Assembly: GCF_046630445.1 (NCBI RefSeq)
Contig: NC_092341.1
Coordinates: forward strand, 261,071,001 to 261,135,000
Length of the DNA stretch: 64,000 bases
Source: Rutidosis leptorrhynchoides
Lineage: Eukaryota > Streptophyta > Magnoliopsida > Asterales > Asteraceae
Direction: 5' to 3'
Shown here: piece after piece, positions 51,486-64,000 of the stretch
How the letters are laid out: every line of letters starts with the position of its first letter
Position numbering within the stretch: the first letter of the stretch is position 1
Translations under genes and position numbers: made by a program
Notes under the pieces: generated by a model
Seen by the model: only the letters and a program-made list of their open reading frames with translations
What the model was told of the DNA's origin: nothing
Database searches by the model: none

Positions 51486-53784
51486 TAAAATGAATTAAAA
51501 TATTGAATATAACATATGAAACTAAACAATTCTTCAAGTTTGCCACTTGATTTCGTCTTAAACCTCATTTGTATCTTCACGATTACATTCTGCGTTCAAA
51601 CCTTTCATGATTCTTGAAAACACCTCAATCGATAGGATGAATCAACCGCACTTCATCTACGGAAGGAAAGATTTATGCATATAGTTATGCACCTGAGAAA
51701 CTCTCGGCAATTGAGTAAAAGTTCAACACGTAGCCGCGTCAGATCCTTTGGCATTTATTAACAAAAACAACTTTGCGATCCCTTTTCAAAATTAGCCAAT
51801 TTTGTCACAGCTCCAACAAGTCAACTTCAACTTTTCGTACGAAACAACCTTATTATAACGTTTATATATACGCGTGCTCTTTTATTGTTACCAGGTAACC
51901 TTTCATATTCCATCATATTACCATCAGCGTTTAATCATCTAAAAACACAATTCTCCTGAAACCACCTCGGATTAATAACCGATGATTCCGATATCATAGC
52001 ATTAAATGCAGAGGAAACAGAAAAATGGTAGATGGTCTAAACGGACAAAAGTTTGATGATAAAGAAAGGAGTGTTAGGAACGCTCGATAGAAAATTGGGT
52101 ATTGAAAAACAGATTGAGTTACCCATGAAGGAGACCAAGGACAAATACAAGGACCAAATCCTATATTCAAAGGATTCAGGTAATTCTGGATCCGTTGAAA
52201 TCTTTAGAGAATATCTTGCTCCAAAGTCATGTTAAAATCTTGCGGAAAATCTTTCTCCATCAACCGTCGAACTTAGAAATTCCAAAATATCATCATCAAT
52301 ATCTTCGATATTTCTGAGGATATTTTCATAAATATTCTCGTCCGAAATTATATACCTCTTCGTGCTTCCTGTGTGTCATTATATTGGAAACATTCAATAG
52401 AAAAATTTAGTACCGAAAAGCAGATTATGCGAAACTATGAAGAAAGCCGTGGAAAAATCACAAAGAATAAGTTTGACTTCAAAGAATCCAAATGATTCAA
52501 TGTCTGCTAAAGTCTTTAGTGAATATCATGCTCCTTACTCTAAACCCTTGCGGATAATAGTTTCTATCATCCTCTGATCTTAGATATTCCGAGATATTAT
52601 CGTATCTTTCATTATAAATATCCTTGATATTTCTGAATATATTTTCATAACTATTCTTATATGAAATCATTAATCTCTTCGTGCTATCAGTGTTACATCA
52701 TATAGAAACTGTTAGTTTCTATATTCTGTAAACTTTCGAATTTAAAATATGAATGTTTTTGAAGTAGTGTTGGGAACTGATGCATGAGTTAGTATAATAT
52801 AATGACACTTGATCAACGTGATTATATTACAGTAAGTCATGCTGAGTTTCTAAATGGAATGTGATGATTCACAGATTACAACGTCATCATGTGCTATGTT
52901 ACACGACTCTTACGTTCTGTCTAATCTATAAACATATCAAGAACATATTTTTCTTGGTAGTTCTATCTTTCCTGGATATTCTGGTAATTTGACGAATCAA
53001 GATCGTGCTATTATCATTTCTATCTTAGAACATTAACTATGTTCATTTCGAAATTCATATCTACGAATTCTGGACCATTATTCGCTTGACTTAAAGTCGG
53101 GAAGAGAAAACCAAAGTATGAAGCTCCAATACATAGGGGAAAATATAAAGCCCAACAACAACACCGAAATTACAAACCGTGTATGTTGATGTTTATCGCA
53201 ACATAAAGACACGGGAGAATTAAAAACACTATAACCCCAAGGGCGAAGTAGAAGAAAGCAGATTCCTCTGGTGAAAGTTGGAAAAGGAGTATGATTGTTG
53301 CGATAGAAAGGATAATGACAAGGATCGAAACTGGATTAAGCACTTTCAGAATCTTTTGGATGTATGAAACAAGAAGGAAAGTATAGGAATGGTGAAAATA
53401 ATGGAACGGAAGAGTTTAATTTATAATGGAAATATCAGATAGAGTAATCGAAGCAGATCATCGTATTTAATTAGAGAGATCTTAATTTCCTTATTCGCCG
53501 AAGAATCAGATCTTATAGATTTCCAAGATTTTCTTTTAAATCCCTTGAATTCCGAAATTCAACCCAGGCAACGTCAAAAGTTAAAACGAAACTTCATTTA
53601 TTCATTTCACTTTATTGTGATAGCTTCATTCGTGCTCTTCGAATAATCGAATTATTTTTTCTGTATTAATCAATAATGATAAAACTCTATTTATCAACTC
53701 ATATGCGTCATGAAAACATTTTTATTGTTAACCATGACGACCATACTCAAATTTCGGGACGAAATTTCTTTAACGGGTAGGTAC
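51486..53784 (+). other. F3 distal internal region with a ~315-bp direct repeat and polypurine end
   Basis: No gene. Two diverged direct copies lie about 315 bp apart: GAATATCTTGCTCC at 52209 and GAATATCATGCTCC at 52521, continuing to CTTCGTGCTTCC at 52358 and CTTCGTGCTATC at 52677. F2 shows a single copy. The end has the perfect stem AAATTTCG-GGA-CGAAATTT (53749-53767) and then TTAACGGGTAGGTAC before the LTR. A short frame at 52053-52235 lies in the first copy and has no known domain. Confidence 0.75.
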
Positions 53785-55919
53785 TGTGACGACCCGGGAA
53801 TTTCTGACTAAATTTAAACTTTATCTTTATATGTTTCCGACACGATAAGCAAAGTCTGTAATTTTTAACCTCAAAAGTTTTGGAACTATAGTCACGTAAT
53901 CAATTACTCTCTGACTAATTCCGATGATTCACGAACCATTGTGTGTAAATAAAATTGTACATATATATATATGTAAATATAAATATGTGTAGTAATTTAA
54001 AATTATAAAATATAATTTAAACATTGGAATTAGATATGTTAAATAAGATACAAAATAATTAAGTAAAATTTAAAATGAATATATAGACATATGAGATTTA
54101 TGTATATTATTAAATAATATATATATAGTTAAATGATAAAGATTCAGTAAAAGTTACTATATAATATATTATATGATTATTAAATATTACATAATTAACA
54201 ATATATTATTAAACAAATTAAATAAGATTTTATTACTTTCATTATTATTATTAATACTAATATTAATATTAATAATTAATATCAGTATTAGTTATACTGT
54301 TATAGATAATAGATATAGATAAGAAATCTAATGCAATTAAGTTGTTACCTTTACTAATATTAATATTACTTTCACTACTATTATTAGAATATGTAGTTAA
54401 TATTAATAACAAAGTTATTATTAATATTTTGTATATTACATAAATATGAAATTGATACAACTGAATTGTTACATAACTACTATTAATATTAGTGTTATTA
54501 GTATTGTTGTTATCATTATTCATATCATAATTAGTAGTAAGATTATAATTTTAATTACTATAAATGGTTATGTATTATTATTATCTTTATTAAGATTATT
54601 AATATCATTAGTATTATAACTAATAATAAAAATTTAATTTTAATATTTATGATTAATATTAGTATTATTATTGGATATTATTATTACCATTAATAATTAG
54701 TATTATTATTATTATAAATTATTATTGATATCATTTTTAGTATTATTTGATAATATTAACATTATTATTATTATTACTATTATTATTATTAATTCAATTA
54801 TTAATAGGATTTTAATTAATTATAATTACTAATAATTAATATATTAATATACATTATATTATAGAACGTACTCATTTGGAATCAGGATCTGTTATCAGTA
54901 GCTCTCAATCTGTAGCATTATCTTGTTTCGGTCCCCTATTGTGATTCAATCAATAGAAAACATCCAAACTCAGTAGATAACGTAATATGCTTTTATATAT
55001 ATTTTTCTTATTTAATTCCTGTTATATTTGTACTGGCTGTTGACTGATTCCATTATAAGATTGACTAATTCATTGTAATATTGGATCCATTCGAACTACC
55101 TTCCATTTCCAATATCAATTTCAACAACCCAATACTGTTAAATTAGTTAAATTAATAATATTTTTTTTAAACAGACTGCAAAACCCGTTCTTCAACTTTT
55201 GAGCCAAATCACGATTCTGTGTCGCATTTAAAAATCTATAAATGGAGGATTGTTAGAAATCCTTCATTTAATCTATATATAAAGTTTCAGTTCTTAATTC
55301 ATAAAATCAAAGTCGAATTTCGAAGTCAAAGATATATTTTCAAAAGTCAAAATAATAGTTCTTCTCAAAATTCATTTTTAATTCGATGTTTCAGATTTAA
55401 TTAGGTACACAGATAGTTTCTAAAGGGGTTTTGCAACCTATTTCATGAAGTAAGTTTTTGTTAAAACGATCTCTAATTAAAAATCAAGATTTTTTTTCTG
55501 TATGCGTCGAGACTGCAGTAGCAGTTTTTATTTTTATTTTTTTATTTTTTATTTTTTTTTCTCGTTTTCCTTTTAATGCTAACATCTGACATCTGATTTC
55601 TATTATTTACAAATGTTTTAAAATATCTTAATTGGGACAATTTAAAACTGTCTTGGCCGATTTATATGTTTGAAGAGAAGATGAAAGGGAAACAGAAGTT
55701 AATAGGTTAAATAATATTTAGAAGAGTTATGATCAGTAAAAATCGAATGGATCAGTTAGTTAAGGTTGTTTGTCTGTATCCGAGAGGTCTCGGGCTCGAG
55801 TCCGGGCAAGGGCAATTATATTCTTTTTGGAACCTATTCTTGTGAGGTAGTAGTCTTTTATTGTTATTGTTATTACTTCATTATTATTATAATTATTATT
55901 ATTATTATTATTATTATTA

Positions 55920-56002
<83 letters not shown>

Positions 56003-57856
56003 GATTATGGTTATTATTAAGATAAGTGTTATTAGTTCCTAAGAATTAAAGTATAATTATTATTATTATCATTTATCTAATTAATAGTATTATCATTATT
56101 ATTATTACTAATATTATCATTAAGTATTATTATTATTATTATTATCACTATATTATTATTATTATTACTAGTATTAGTATTAGTATTATTATTATTATTA
56201 ATATTATTATGATTATTATTATTATTGTAATATTATGATTATCGTCATTAAGATGATTATGAACATATTAACAACATTCATGCTACAAAATTAATAATAA
56301 AAGTGATACGATAAAAATTATGAAAAATGGTCATAATTATTTAAATATAGGTACAATTATGAATACGATTACAAATTTAAGTTATAGAAACTGTAGTCAT
56401 AAGTTTAGAAATTATAAGAAACTTAGGATAAATCTGATATGTATTATTAGCACTGATATTATTATCATTTACTAAAAGTATCATTTTAATTAAAATTAAC
56501 AAAATTAGCATTTTTATTAAGATTACCATATACATTAAAATAGATACTATTACTACTAATATTATTACTATTATTATTATCATTACTATTATCATTCTTG
56601 TCAATACTGGTATTATTACAAATAGATATTTTATACAACAATACATTACAATAATATTAATATTACGTATCATTATATGGTTATTATTAAAATGATAATT
56701 ACTAAATTATATATATAAAATGTATCAGTTAATACACAAATATATATTGTTATCATATATAAAACCTTACATATATATGTATAATATAAATAATGATAAA
56801 TATTAACTATATAAAATATATAAATTAAATATATTAAAATGATCCAAATAACATGAAATATAACAAGTATATTATTAATAATAATATATATAAACTTGCT
56901 CGATTACGATTATATGTTTTAATAAATATACAATTGATATAGGTTCGTGAATTCGAGGCCAACCCTGCATTTTTCAATATAGTCATATGTATTTTTACTA
57001 CAAAATACATAAGGTGAGTTTCATTAATCCCTTTTTAAATGCTTTTGCAATATATATATTTAGGACTGAGAATACATGCGCTGTTTTTATAACTGTTTTA
57101 CGAAATAGACACAAGTAATTGAAACTACATTATACGGTTGAATGATCGAAACTGAGTATGCCCATTTTTATTAAGTCTGGTAATCTAAGAATTAGGGAAC
57201 AGACACCCTAATTGACGCGAACTCTAAAGATAGATCTATCGGGCCCAACAAGCCCCATCCAAAGTACCGGATGCTTTAGTACTTCGAAATTTATATCATG
57301 TCCGAAGGAGGATCCCAGAATGATGGAGATATTCTTATATGCATATTGTGAATGTCGATTACCAGGTGTTCAATCCATATGAATGATATTTTTGTCTCTA
57401 TGCATGGGACGTATGTTTATGAGAAATGGAAATATGAAATCTTGTGGTCTATTAAAATTATGAAATGATTATTTATGATAAACTAATGAACTCACCAACC
57501 TTTTGGTTGACAATTGAAAGCATGTTTATTCTCAGGTATGAAAGAAATCTTCCGCTGTGCATTTGCTCATTTTAGAAACATTACTTGGAGTCATTCATGG
57601 CATATTTCAAAAGACGTTGCATTCGAGTCGTCGAGTTCATCAAGATTATTATTAAGTCAATTATAGTTGGATATATTCTGAAATTGTATGCATGCCGTCA
57701 ATTTTCGTTGTAAAGAAAGAATGTCTTTTAAAATTGAATGCAATGTTTGTAAAATGTGTCATATAGAGGTCAAATACCTCGCGATGTAATCAACTGTTGT
57801 GAATCGTTTATAATCGATATGGATTTCGTCCGGATGGATTAGGACGGGTCTTCACA
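53785..57856 (+). repeat. 3' LTR of F3 (4.07 kb)
   Basis: Near-identical to 45483-49544. tRNA-like cassette 55746-55813, (ATT)n 55880-56003 (longer than in the 5' copy), conserved block 57155-57450, stem 57766-57780. Confidence 0.93.
55746..55813 (+). other. tRNA-like Pol III-type cassette in F3 3' LTR
   Basis: As at 47446-47513, with GGGCTCGAGTC kept and two substitutions around it. Confidence 0.55.
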
Positions 57857-60412
57857 TTTTAGATGTATGTACTATTGGTATATACACTCCAATGATCAGC
57901 TCTTAGCAGCCCATGTGAGTCACCTAACACATGTAGGAACCATCATTTGGCAACTAGCATGAAATATCTCATAAAATTACAAAAATATGAGTAATCATTC
58001 ATGACTTATTTACATGAAAACAAAATTACATATCCTTTATATCTAATCCATACACCAACGACCAAAAACACCTACAAACACTTTAATTCTTAAATTTTCT
58101 TCATCTAATTGATCTCTCTCAAGTTCTATCTTCAAGTTCTAAGTGTTCTTCATAAATTCTACAAGTTCTAGTTACATAAAATCAAGAATACTTTCAAGTT
58201 TGCTAGCTCACTTCCAATCTTGTAAGGTGATCATCCAACCTCAAGAAATCTTTGTTTCTTACAGTAGGTTATCATTCTAATACAAGGTAATAATCATATT
58301 CAAACTTTGGTTCAATTTCTATAACTATAACAATCTTATTTCAAGTGATGATCTTATTTGAACCTGTTTTCGTGTCATGATTCTGCTTCAAGAACTTCGA
58401 GCCATCCAAGGATCCGTTGAAGCTAGATCCATTTTTCTCTTTTCCAGTAGGTTTATCCAAGGAACTTAAGGTAGTAATGATGTTCATAACATCATTCGAT
58501 TCATACATATAAAGCTATCTTATTCGAAGGTTTAAACTTGTAATCACTAGAACATAGTTTAGTTAATTCTAAACTTGTTCGCAAACAAAAGTTAATCCTT
58601 CTAACTTGACTTTTAAAATCAACTAAACACATGTTCTATATCTATATGATATGCTAACTTAATGATTTAAAACCTGGAAACACGAAAAACACCGTAAAAT
58701 CGGATTTACGCCGTCGTAGTAACACCGCGGGCTGTTTTGGGTTAGTTAATTAAAAACTATGATAAACTTTGATTTAAAAGTTGTTATTCTGAGAAAATGA
58801 TTTTTATTATGAACATGAAACTATATCCAAAAATTATGGTTAAACTCAAAGTGAAAGTATGTTTTCTAAAATAGTCATCTAGACGTCGTTCTTTCGACTG
58901 AAATGACTACCTTTACAAAAACGACTTGTAACTTATTTTTTCGACTATAAACCTATACTTTTTCTGTTTAGATTCATAAAATAGAGTTCAATATGAAACC
59001 ATAGCAATTTGATGCACTCAAAACGGATTTAAAATGAAGAAGTTATGGGTAAAACAAGATTGGATAATTTTTCTCATTTTAGCTACGTAAAAATTGGCAA
59101 CAAATCTATTTCAACCATAACTATAATCAACTTGTATTGTATATTATGTAATCTTGAGATACCATAGACACGTATACAATGTTTCGACCTATCATGTCGA
59201 CACATCTATATATATTTCGGAACAACCATAGACACTCTATATGTGAATGTTGGAGTTAGCTATACAGGGTTGAGGTTGATTCCAAAATATATATAGTTTG
59301 AGTTGTGATCAATACTGAGATACGTATACACTGGGTCGTGGATTGATTCAAGATAATATTTATCGATTTATTTCTGTACATCTAACTGTGGACAACTAGT
59401 TGTAGGTTACTAACGAGGACAGCTGACTTAATAAACTTAAAACATCAAAATATATTAAAAGTGTTGTAAATATATTTTGAACATACTTTGATATATATGT
59501 ATATATTGTTATAGGTTCGTAAATCAACCAGTGGCCAAGTCTTACTTCCCGATGAAGTAAAAATCTGTGAAAGTGAGTTATAGTCCCACTTTTAAAATCT
59601 AATATTTTTGGGATGAGAATACATGCAGGTTTTATAAATGATTTACAAAATAGACACAAGTACGTGAAACTACATTCTATGGTTGAATTATCGAAATTAA
59701 ATATGCCCCTTTTTTATTAAGTCTGGTAATCTAAGAATTAGGGAACAGACACCCTAATTGACGCGAACTCTAAAGATAGATCTATTGGGCCTAACAAACC
59801 CCATCCAAAGTACTGGATGCTTTAGTACTTCGAAATTTATATTATATCCGAAGGGTGTCCCGGAATGATGGGGATATTCTTATATATGCATCTTGTTAAT
59901 GTCGGTTACCAGGTGTTCACCATATGAATAATTTTTATCTCTATGTATGGGATGTGTATTGAAATATGAAATCTTGTGGTCTATTGTTACGATTTGATAT
60001 ATATAGGTTAAACCTATAACTCACCAATATTTTTGTTGACGTTTAAAGCATGTTTATTCTCAGGTGAATACTAAGAGCTTCCGCTGTTGCATACTAAAAT
60101 AAGGACAAGATTTGGAGTCCATGTTTGTATGATATTGTGTAAAAACTGCATTCAAGAAACTGATTTCGATGTAACATATTTGTATTGTAAACCATTATGT
60201 AATGGTCGTGTGTAAACAGGATATTTTAGATTATCATTATTTGATAATCTACGTAAAACTTTTTAAACCTTTATTTATGAAATAAAGGTTATGGTTTGTT
60301 TTAAAAATGAATGCAGTCTTTGAAAAACGTCTCATATAGAGGTCAAAACCTCGCAACGAAATCAATTAATATGGAACGTTTTTAATCAATAAGAACGGGA
60401 CATTTCATTATC

Positions 60413-60708
60413 AACTATTCATGAGCCATCATTTCACAACTCAGCAGTATAACTAACGAAATCATAGCATGTACATCTTTAATCTTATCCGAAATACAAA
60501 TTTTGCCTATCTGTATTTACTTTATTTTTTAGAAAAATTAGAAAACCCAAAATAGAAACACAACTACTCCTTGTTAGTTATTTTTGTTACATTTTAGGTT
60601 CGATCTGTAGACTTCCTTAAAAAACGACCCTAGGTCATACTTCCCTTACTCACCCTAAGGAGTAGTAGATTTAGGCCCCGACCTTATAAATTTAAAACAC
60701 GAGTACAT
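60413..60708 (+). repeat. 3' LTR of B, last visible part
   Basis: Continues from 44775 and matches 11209-11490. It is cut at 60708 by F4, so the true LTR end is not in the window. Confidence 0.85.
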
Positions 60709-62235
60709 TGAAAGGACCCGTCCTAATCCATCTGGACAAAGTCCATATCGATTACAAAACGATTCACAATAGTTGATTACATCGCGAGGTACTTGACCTC
60801 TATATGATACATTTTACAAACACTGCATTCGTTTTTAAAAGACAAACTTTCATGACATCAAAAGTTACAGAATGCATACCATTTCATAATATATTTAGCT
60901 ATAACTGACTTAATAATATTCTTGATGAACTCGACGACTCGAATGCAACGTATTTTTGAAATATGCTATGAATGACTCCAAGTAATATCTTTAAAATGAG
61001 CAAATGCACAGCGGAATATTTCTTTCATACCTGAGAATAAACATGCTTTAAAGTGTCAACCAAAAGGTTGGTGAGTTCATTAGTTTAACATAAATAATCA
61101 TTTCATAATTTTAATAGACCACAAGATTTCATATTTCCATTTCTCATAAACATACGTCCCATGCATAGAGACAAAAATATCATTCATATGGATTGAACAC
61201 CTGGTAACCGACATTCACAATATGCATTTAAGAATATCCCCATCATTCCAGGATCCTCCTTCGGACATGATATAAATTTCGAAGTACTAAAGCATCCGGT
61301 ACTTTGGATGGGGCTTGTTGGGCCCGATAGATCTATCTTTAGGATTCGCGTCAATTAGGGTGTCTGTTCCCTAATTCTTAGATTACCAGACTAAATAAAA
61401 AGGGGCAAATTCGATTTCGATCATTCAACCATATAATGTCATTTTAATTACTTGTGTCTATTTTGTAAAACAGTTATAAAAGTTGCGCATGTATTCTCAG
61501 TCCCAAAAATGTAAAGAGTAAAAAGGGAATCAAAGGAACTCACCGTATTGTATTTTGTAGTAAAAATACATATAACGACATTGAACAACTAAACAATGCA
61601 AGGTTGGCCTCGGATTCACGAACCTATATCATTCGTATATATATATTAACACACGTAATTGTAATCGAATAATTATATATATATTTATTAGTCGTGATAT
61701 AATTTTTATATTACTAATTTAGCTACTTCATTATATATTCATTTTATATATGAAAATATTTATATATTTAAATATGAGCATTAAATATATTTTTATATAA
61801 TTAATCTTTTATTTACAAAGCACCAGTTATAATAGTACCAAAATAAGTATAATGATAATAAAAATAATTTTAATAGTACTAGTAAAAATAATGATAGTAT
61901 TAATAATAGTTTTAACAAAATGATAGATTAAAAGACATGATACTTTTTATAATAGTTATGTTAATCTTTAATAATATAATACCGGTTATGATAATTATAT
62001 TAATGAAAATGCTAATATTAATAATAATACTTGTGTCAATCCTAATAATATTAATATTTATAACATAATACCAATGATAATATTAATAATATTACTTTCT
62101 AATAATACTAGTAACAATAATAGTATTAGTAATAACAATAATAATAGTAATTATATTTGAAATTTTAATTAGGTTAATAATAACAAAAGGTAACTCTTAT
62201 TAGTAATAATAATAATAATAACTACAATGCTACTC

Positions 62236-62236
62236 C

Positions 62237-62323
<87 letters not shown>
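62236..62323. repeat. (ATT)n microsatellite in F4 LTR
   Basis: Reads AAT repeats on the + strand; in LTR orientation an ATT run following the tRNA-like cassette by about 70 bp, as in F2 and F3. Confidence 0.95.
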
Positions 62324-62325
<2 letters not shown>

Positions 62326-62392
62326 TACTAATAATAATAATAAAAGAAAAGAGAACTACTTCTAGAAGTTCAAAAAAAAAATATAAATAATC

Positions 62393-62464
62393 TGCGCAAG
62401 CCGGGACTCGAACCCGTGACCTCATGGAAACCTCAAAGATCTTCTAACCATTCTGCTGGCTCGT
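62393..62464 (-). other. tRNA-like Pol III-type cassette in F4 LTR
   Basis: Minus strand: AGAATGGTTAGAAG (A-box-like), then ACGGGTTCGAGTCCCGG with B box GGTTCGAGTCC (plus 62414-62404) and a perfect 4-5-bp T-stem, then GCTTGCGCAG and a T-run (TATTTTTTTTTTG). The best-formed T-arm of the three families. Confidence 0.6.
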
Positions 62465-64000
62465 CACCTCTGTCTAAACCCAAACTCAAAAACATTTAAA
62501 TCATCTTTTTCTGTTCCCTATTTCCTTCTCCATCACAAGGATCAAACCCATTTTAACATCTCATCCTCTTCTTCATCATAATCACAGCATCATCATTATC
62601 ATCTTGACATTATAATATCATCACCTAATTCTAACCGTCATCATCATCGCTAAATTATCATCACTAAAAGATCATAACATCATCATCATTTAACCCTCAT
62701 CATTTTCGAATCTCATCTTCATAATCTATTCACGATCACCATCATCTTATCGTTTAATAACAGAAAAAAATGACATCTACAATGAACTCTTGCGATTCAG
62801 TTCTTAGTCTATTTAGAAAACCCAAGCTGGGTCATGGCTCAACCATTTAATCTCGACCCATAATGACCTCGGCCCAAGTATCCCTTACGGCCCAAGTAAG
62901 TTTCCGGTTTGTAAAAGAAAAAAAAAAACTTGCAGACAGAATTATAGCAGTCTAATTATTTAATTCACAAGTTGTACAAGTGACCAACTCCTTTATGTAA
63001 TTGTCGGCCAATACTCAAAAGAAGTTCAATCATCAAATAACCTTATGGTTTATTTTATTCTCCTCATCACCTTTTCATCTTTTCGATGTATAAATAAAGA
63101 ATAGAAACAATTTCGTGTATGGTGGTGGTTTGTGAGGGTTCTCGTTTTAAACAGAAAGGAGACAGAATCTCGACTAGGTTGCATGATATGGTGGTATGCC
63201 TGGTAGTTTTGAGGTTCGACGCAAAACAGAAAAAGAAACGTACAGAAGAGAACGTAATAATAATAGCAGCAGGAAACATGTATGATCGTGTAGCAGTTAG
63301 CGGGTCCGATCGAATAAGAAGATGAAATTAATGATGTGATGGTTATGGTGATCGACTAGAACAGAATACCGTAAATTGTAGCAGCGATTGTAGGAGAAAG
63401 AAGAAGTGGGTTTCATTGAAGAGAGAGAGAAGAGAGAGAAAAGAAAGGTGTTGGTGTTCGATTGTATTTATGGTCGGAGATGGTGGAGGATGCCGGTGGT
63501 GAGTGGTAGTAGTGATAGATGAAACCAAGTGGTGGTTAAATCGTGTAACAATTGTAAGTATCAAGAAGACTTGTTTCGGATGACGGTGATCGAATACTTC
63601 ATCAACTTTCAAACAAGCAAAATGGTGTTATGAGTGTTTGATCATATGAAGAAAAAAAAATAAGGATAGAGAAATATAAATTGATTATGGTCAGGTTAAT
63701 GTTTCGATGTAGTGGAACAAGTGTTTATTTGGGTGTGTGTTTGTATGTCATATGCATGTATATAGGTATCATATATGTGTTAGCAGAATATAATTAAAGT
63801 TAATATCACTCAATTAACGTGTTGTTTGTTATCTTGATTGGTATGACCCAATTTAATCGAATCAAAGAACAAGCAGAAAACTCCAAACTACCCTAACAGA
63901 ATTTGTCTGTTATCAGGACCACTTGGGATTTATTCGTACAGGTTTGCTATTATGAAACTAATTACAGCACATTTTGGATAACCATTAGAAACAGGATACA

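Larger units (their letters stand above)
45483..57856 (+). mobile_element. F3: full-length LARD-like element with 4.1-kb LTRs
   Basis: LTRs 45483-49544 and 53785-57856, TSD TTTTA at 45478-45482 and 57857-57861. Internal region 49545-53784 (4.2 kb) has an initiator-Met primer site, a decayed leader frame and a polypurine end but no gag, RT or integrase. Sizes fit LARDs (LTRs of ~4 kb with a few kb of non-coding interior). The LTRs are very alike, more so than those of F2 by eye, so it is one of the youngest insertions. Confidence 0.93.
44776..60407 (+). mobile_element. F1b: solo LTR of the F1 family, split by F3
   Basis: Begins TGTAGTGACCCGAAC and ends GGGACATTTCA, with TSD TTATC at 44771-44775 and 60408-60412; the empty site is seen at 11190-11220 in B's other LTR. 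Own sequence is 44776-45482 and 57862-60407, about 3.25 kb, the reverse complement of F1a's LTR. No internal element sequence, so it arose by LTR-LTR recombination. It holds the conserved block (59720-59990) and the GAGGT/ACCTC stem at 60339-60352. Confidence 0.93.
60709..64000 (-). mobile_element. F4: Tekay-type LTR, minus strand, runs off right edge
   Basis: The + strand starts TGAAAGGACCCGTCCTAATCC, the reverse complement of the ends of the F2/F3 LTRs. The join with B at 60704-60708 (TACAT) is the expected TSD. Because the LTR's 3' end abuts the target, this is either a solo LTR or the 3' LTR of an element extending right. It contains the GAGGT/ACCTC stem (60786-60800), the conserved block (61110-61400), the tRNA-like cassette and an (ATT)n run. 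62465-64000 would be U3, with purine-rich tracts at 63400-63460 and no convincing gene. Confidence 0.85.

Noticed and set aside
63067..63612. Short frames near the right edge as a host gene
   Set aside because: Fall in the expected U3 of the F4 LTR, on both strands, with no domain.

Overview
The window reads as AT-rich plant nuclear DNA, almost certainly a eudicot and probably Asteraceae (the family is inferred from the look of the repeats, not proven). I find no host gene in its own context. Essentially the whole 64 kb is one pile of nested LTR retrotransposons, and nearly every boundary can be fixed by TG...CA termini plus 5-bp target-site duplications (TSDs).

Layout. The oldest layer is an Athila-like element on the + strand (here 'B'), spread over 8566-60708. 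It has an Asp-tRNA-type primer site at 11597, a decayed gag-protease-unknown reading frame at 12055-15825, a distal internal region at 41342-43086 and a 3' LTR at 43087-44775 plus 60413-60708. Into its 5' LTR went a 2.1-kb solo LTR 'D' (8959-11074, TSD TCTGG) and a Tekay/Del-like Ty3 element 'F1a' on the - strand (1-8565, running off the left edge). Into its internal region went 'F2' (15838-41336, TSD CGGAC), a coding-poor element with 3.7-kb LTRs. F2 itself received a complete 14.3-kb Athila element 'C' on the - strand (22031-36341, TSD ATCAT). Into B's 3' LTR went an F1-family solo LTR 'F1b' (44776-60407, TSD TTATC), itself split by 'F3' (45483-57856, TSD TTTTA), another coding-poor element with 4.1-kb LTRs. 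A further LTR 'F4' (- strand) starts at 60709 and runs off the right edge.

Coding content. The best preserved frame is the F1a gag-pol, open for 1051 codons from an ATG at 3155 to the left edge, with two gag zinc knuckles, protease, reverse transcriptase and RNase H. Between its 5' LTR and gag lie two further same-strand frames, an acidic protein and an F-box-like protein, each broken by one stop. C carries a recognisable but decayed gag-PR-RT-RH-INT polyprotein and a separate small zinc-knuckle ORF after integrase. B has gag and protease but no RT or integrase, and then a long unrecognised reading frame. F2 and F3 lack gag-pol and look like LARDs (large non-autonomous derivatives) that would need proteins supplied by relatives such as F1.

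Things that stand out: the F-box-like frame inside a retroelement leader; tRNA-like (A box/B box/T-run) cassettes at the same place in the LTRs of F2, F3 and F4, always followed by a long ATT microsatellite; a leader hairpin that repeats the motif found next to the 3' LTR; one invariant stem near the end of all seven Tekay-type LTRs; and nonsense mutations in B and C that fall almost entirely at positions explained by C-to-T change.
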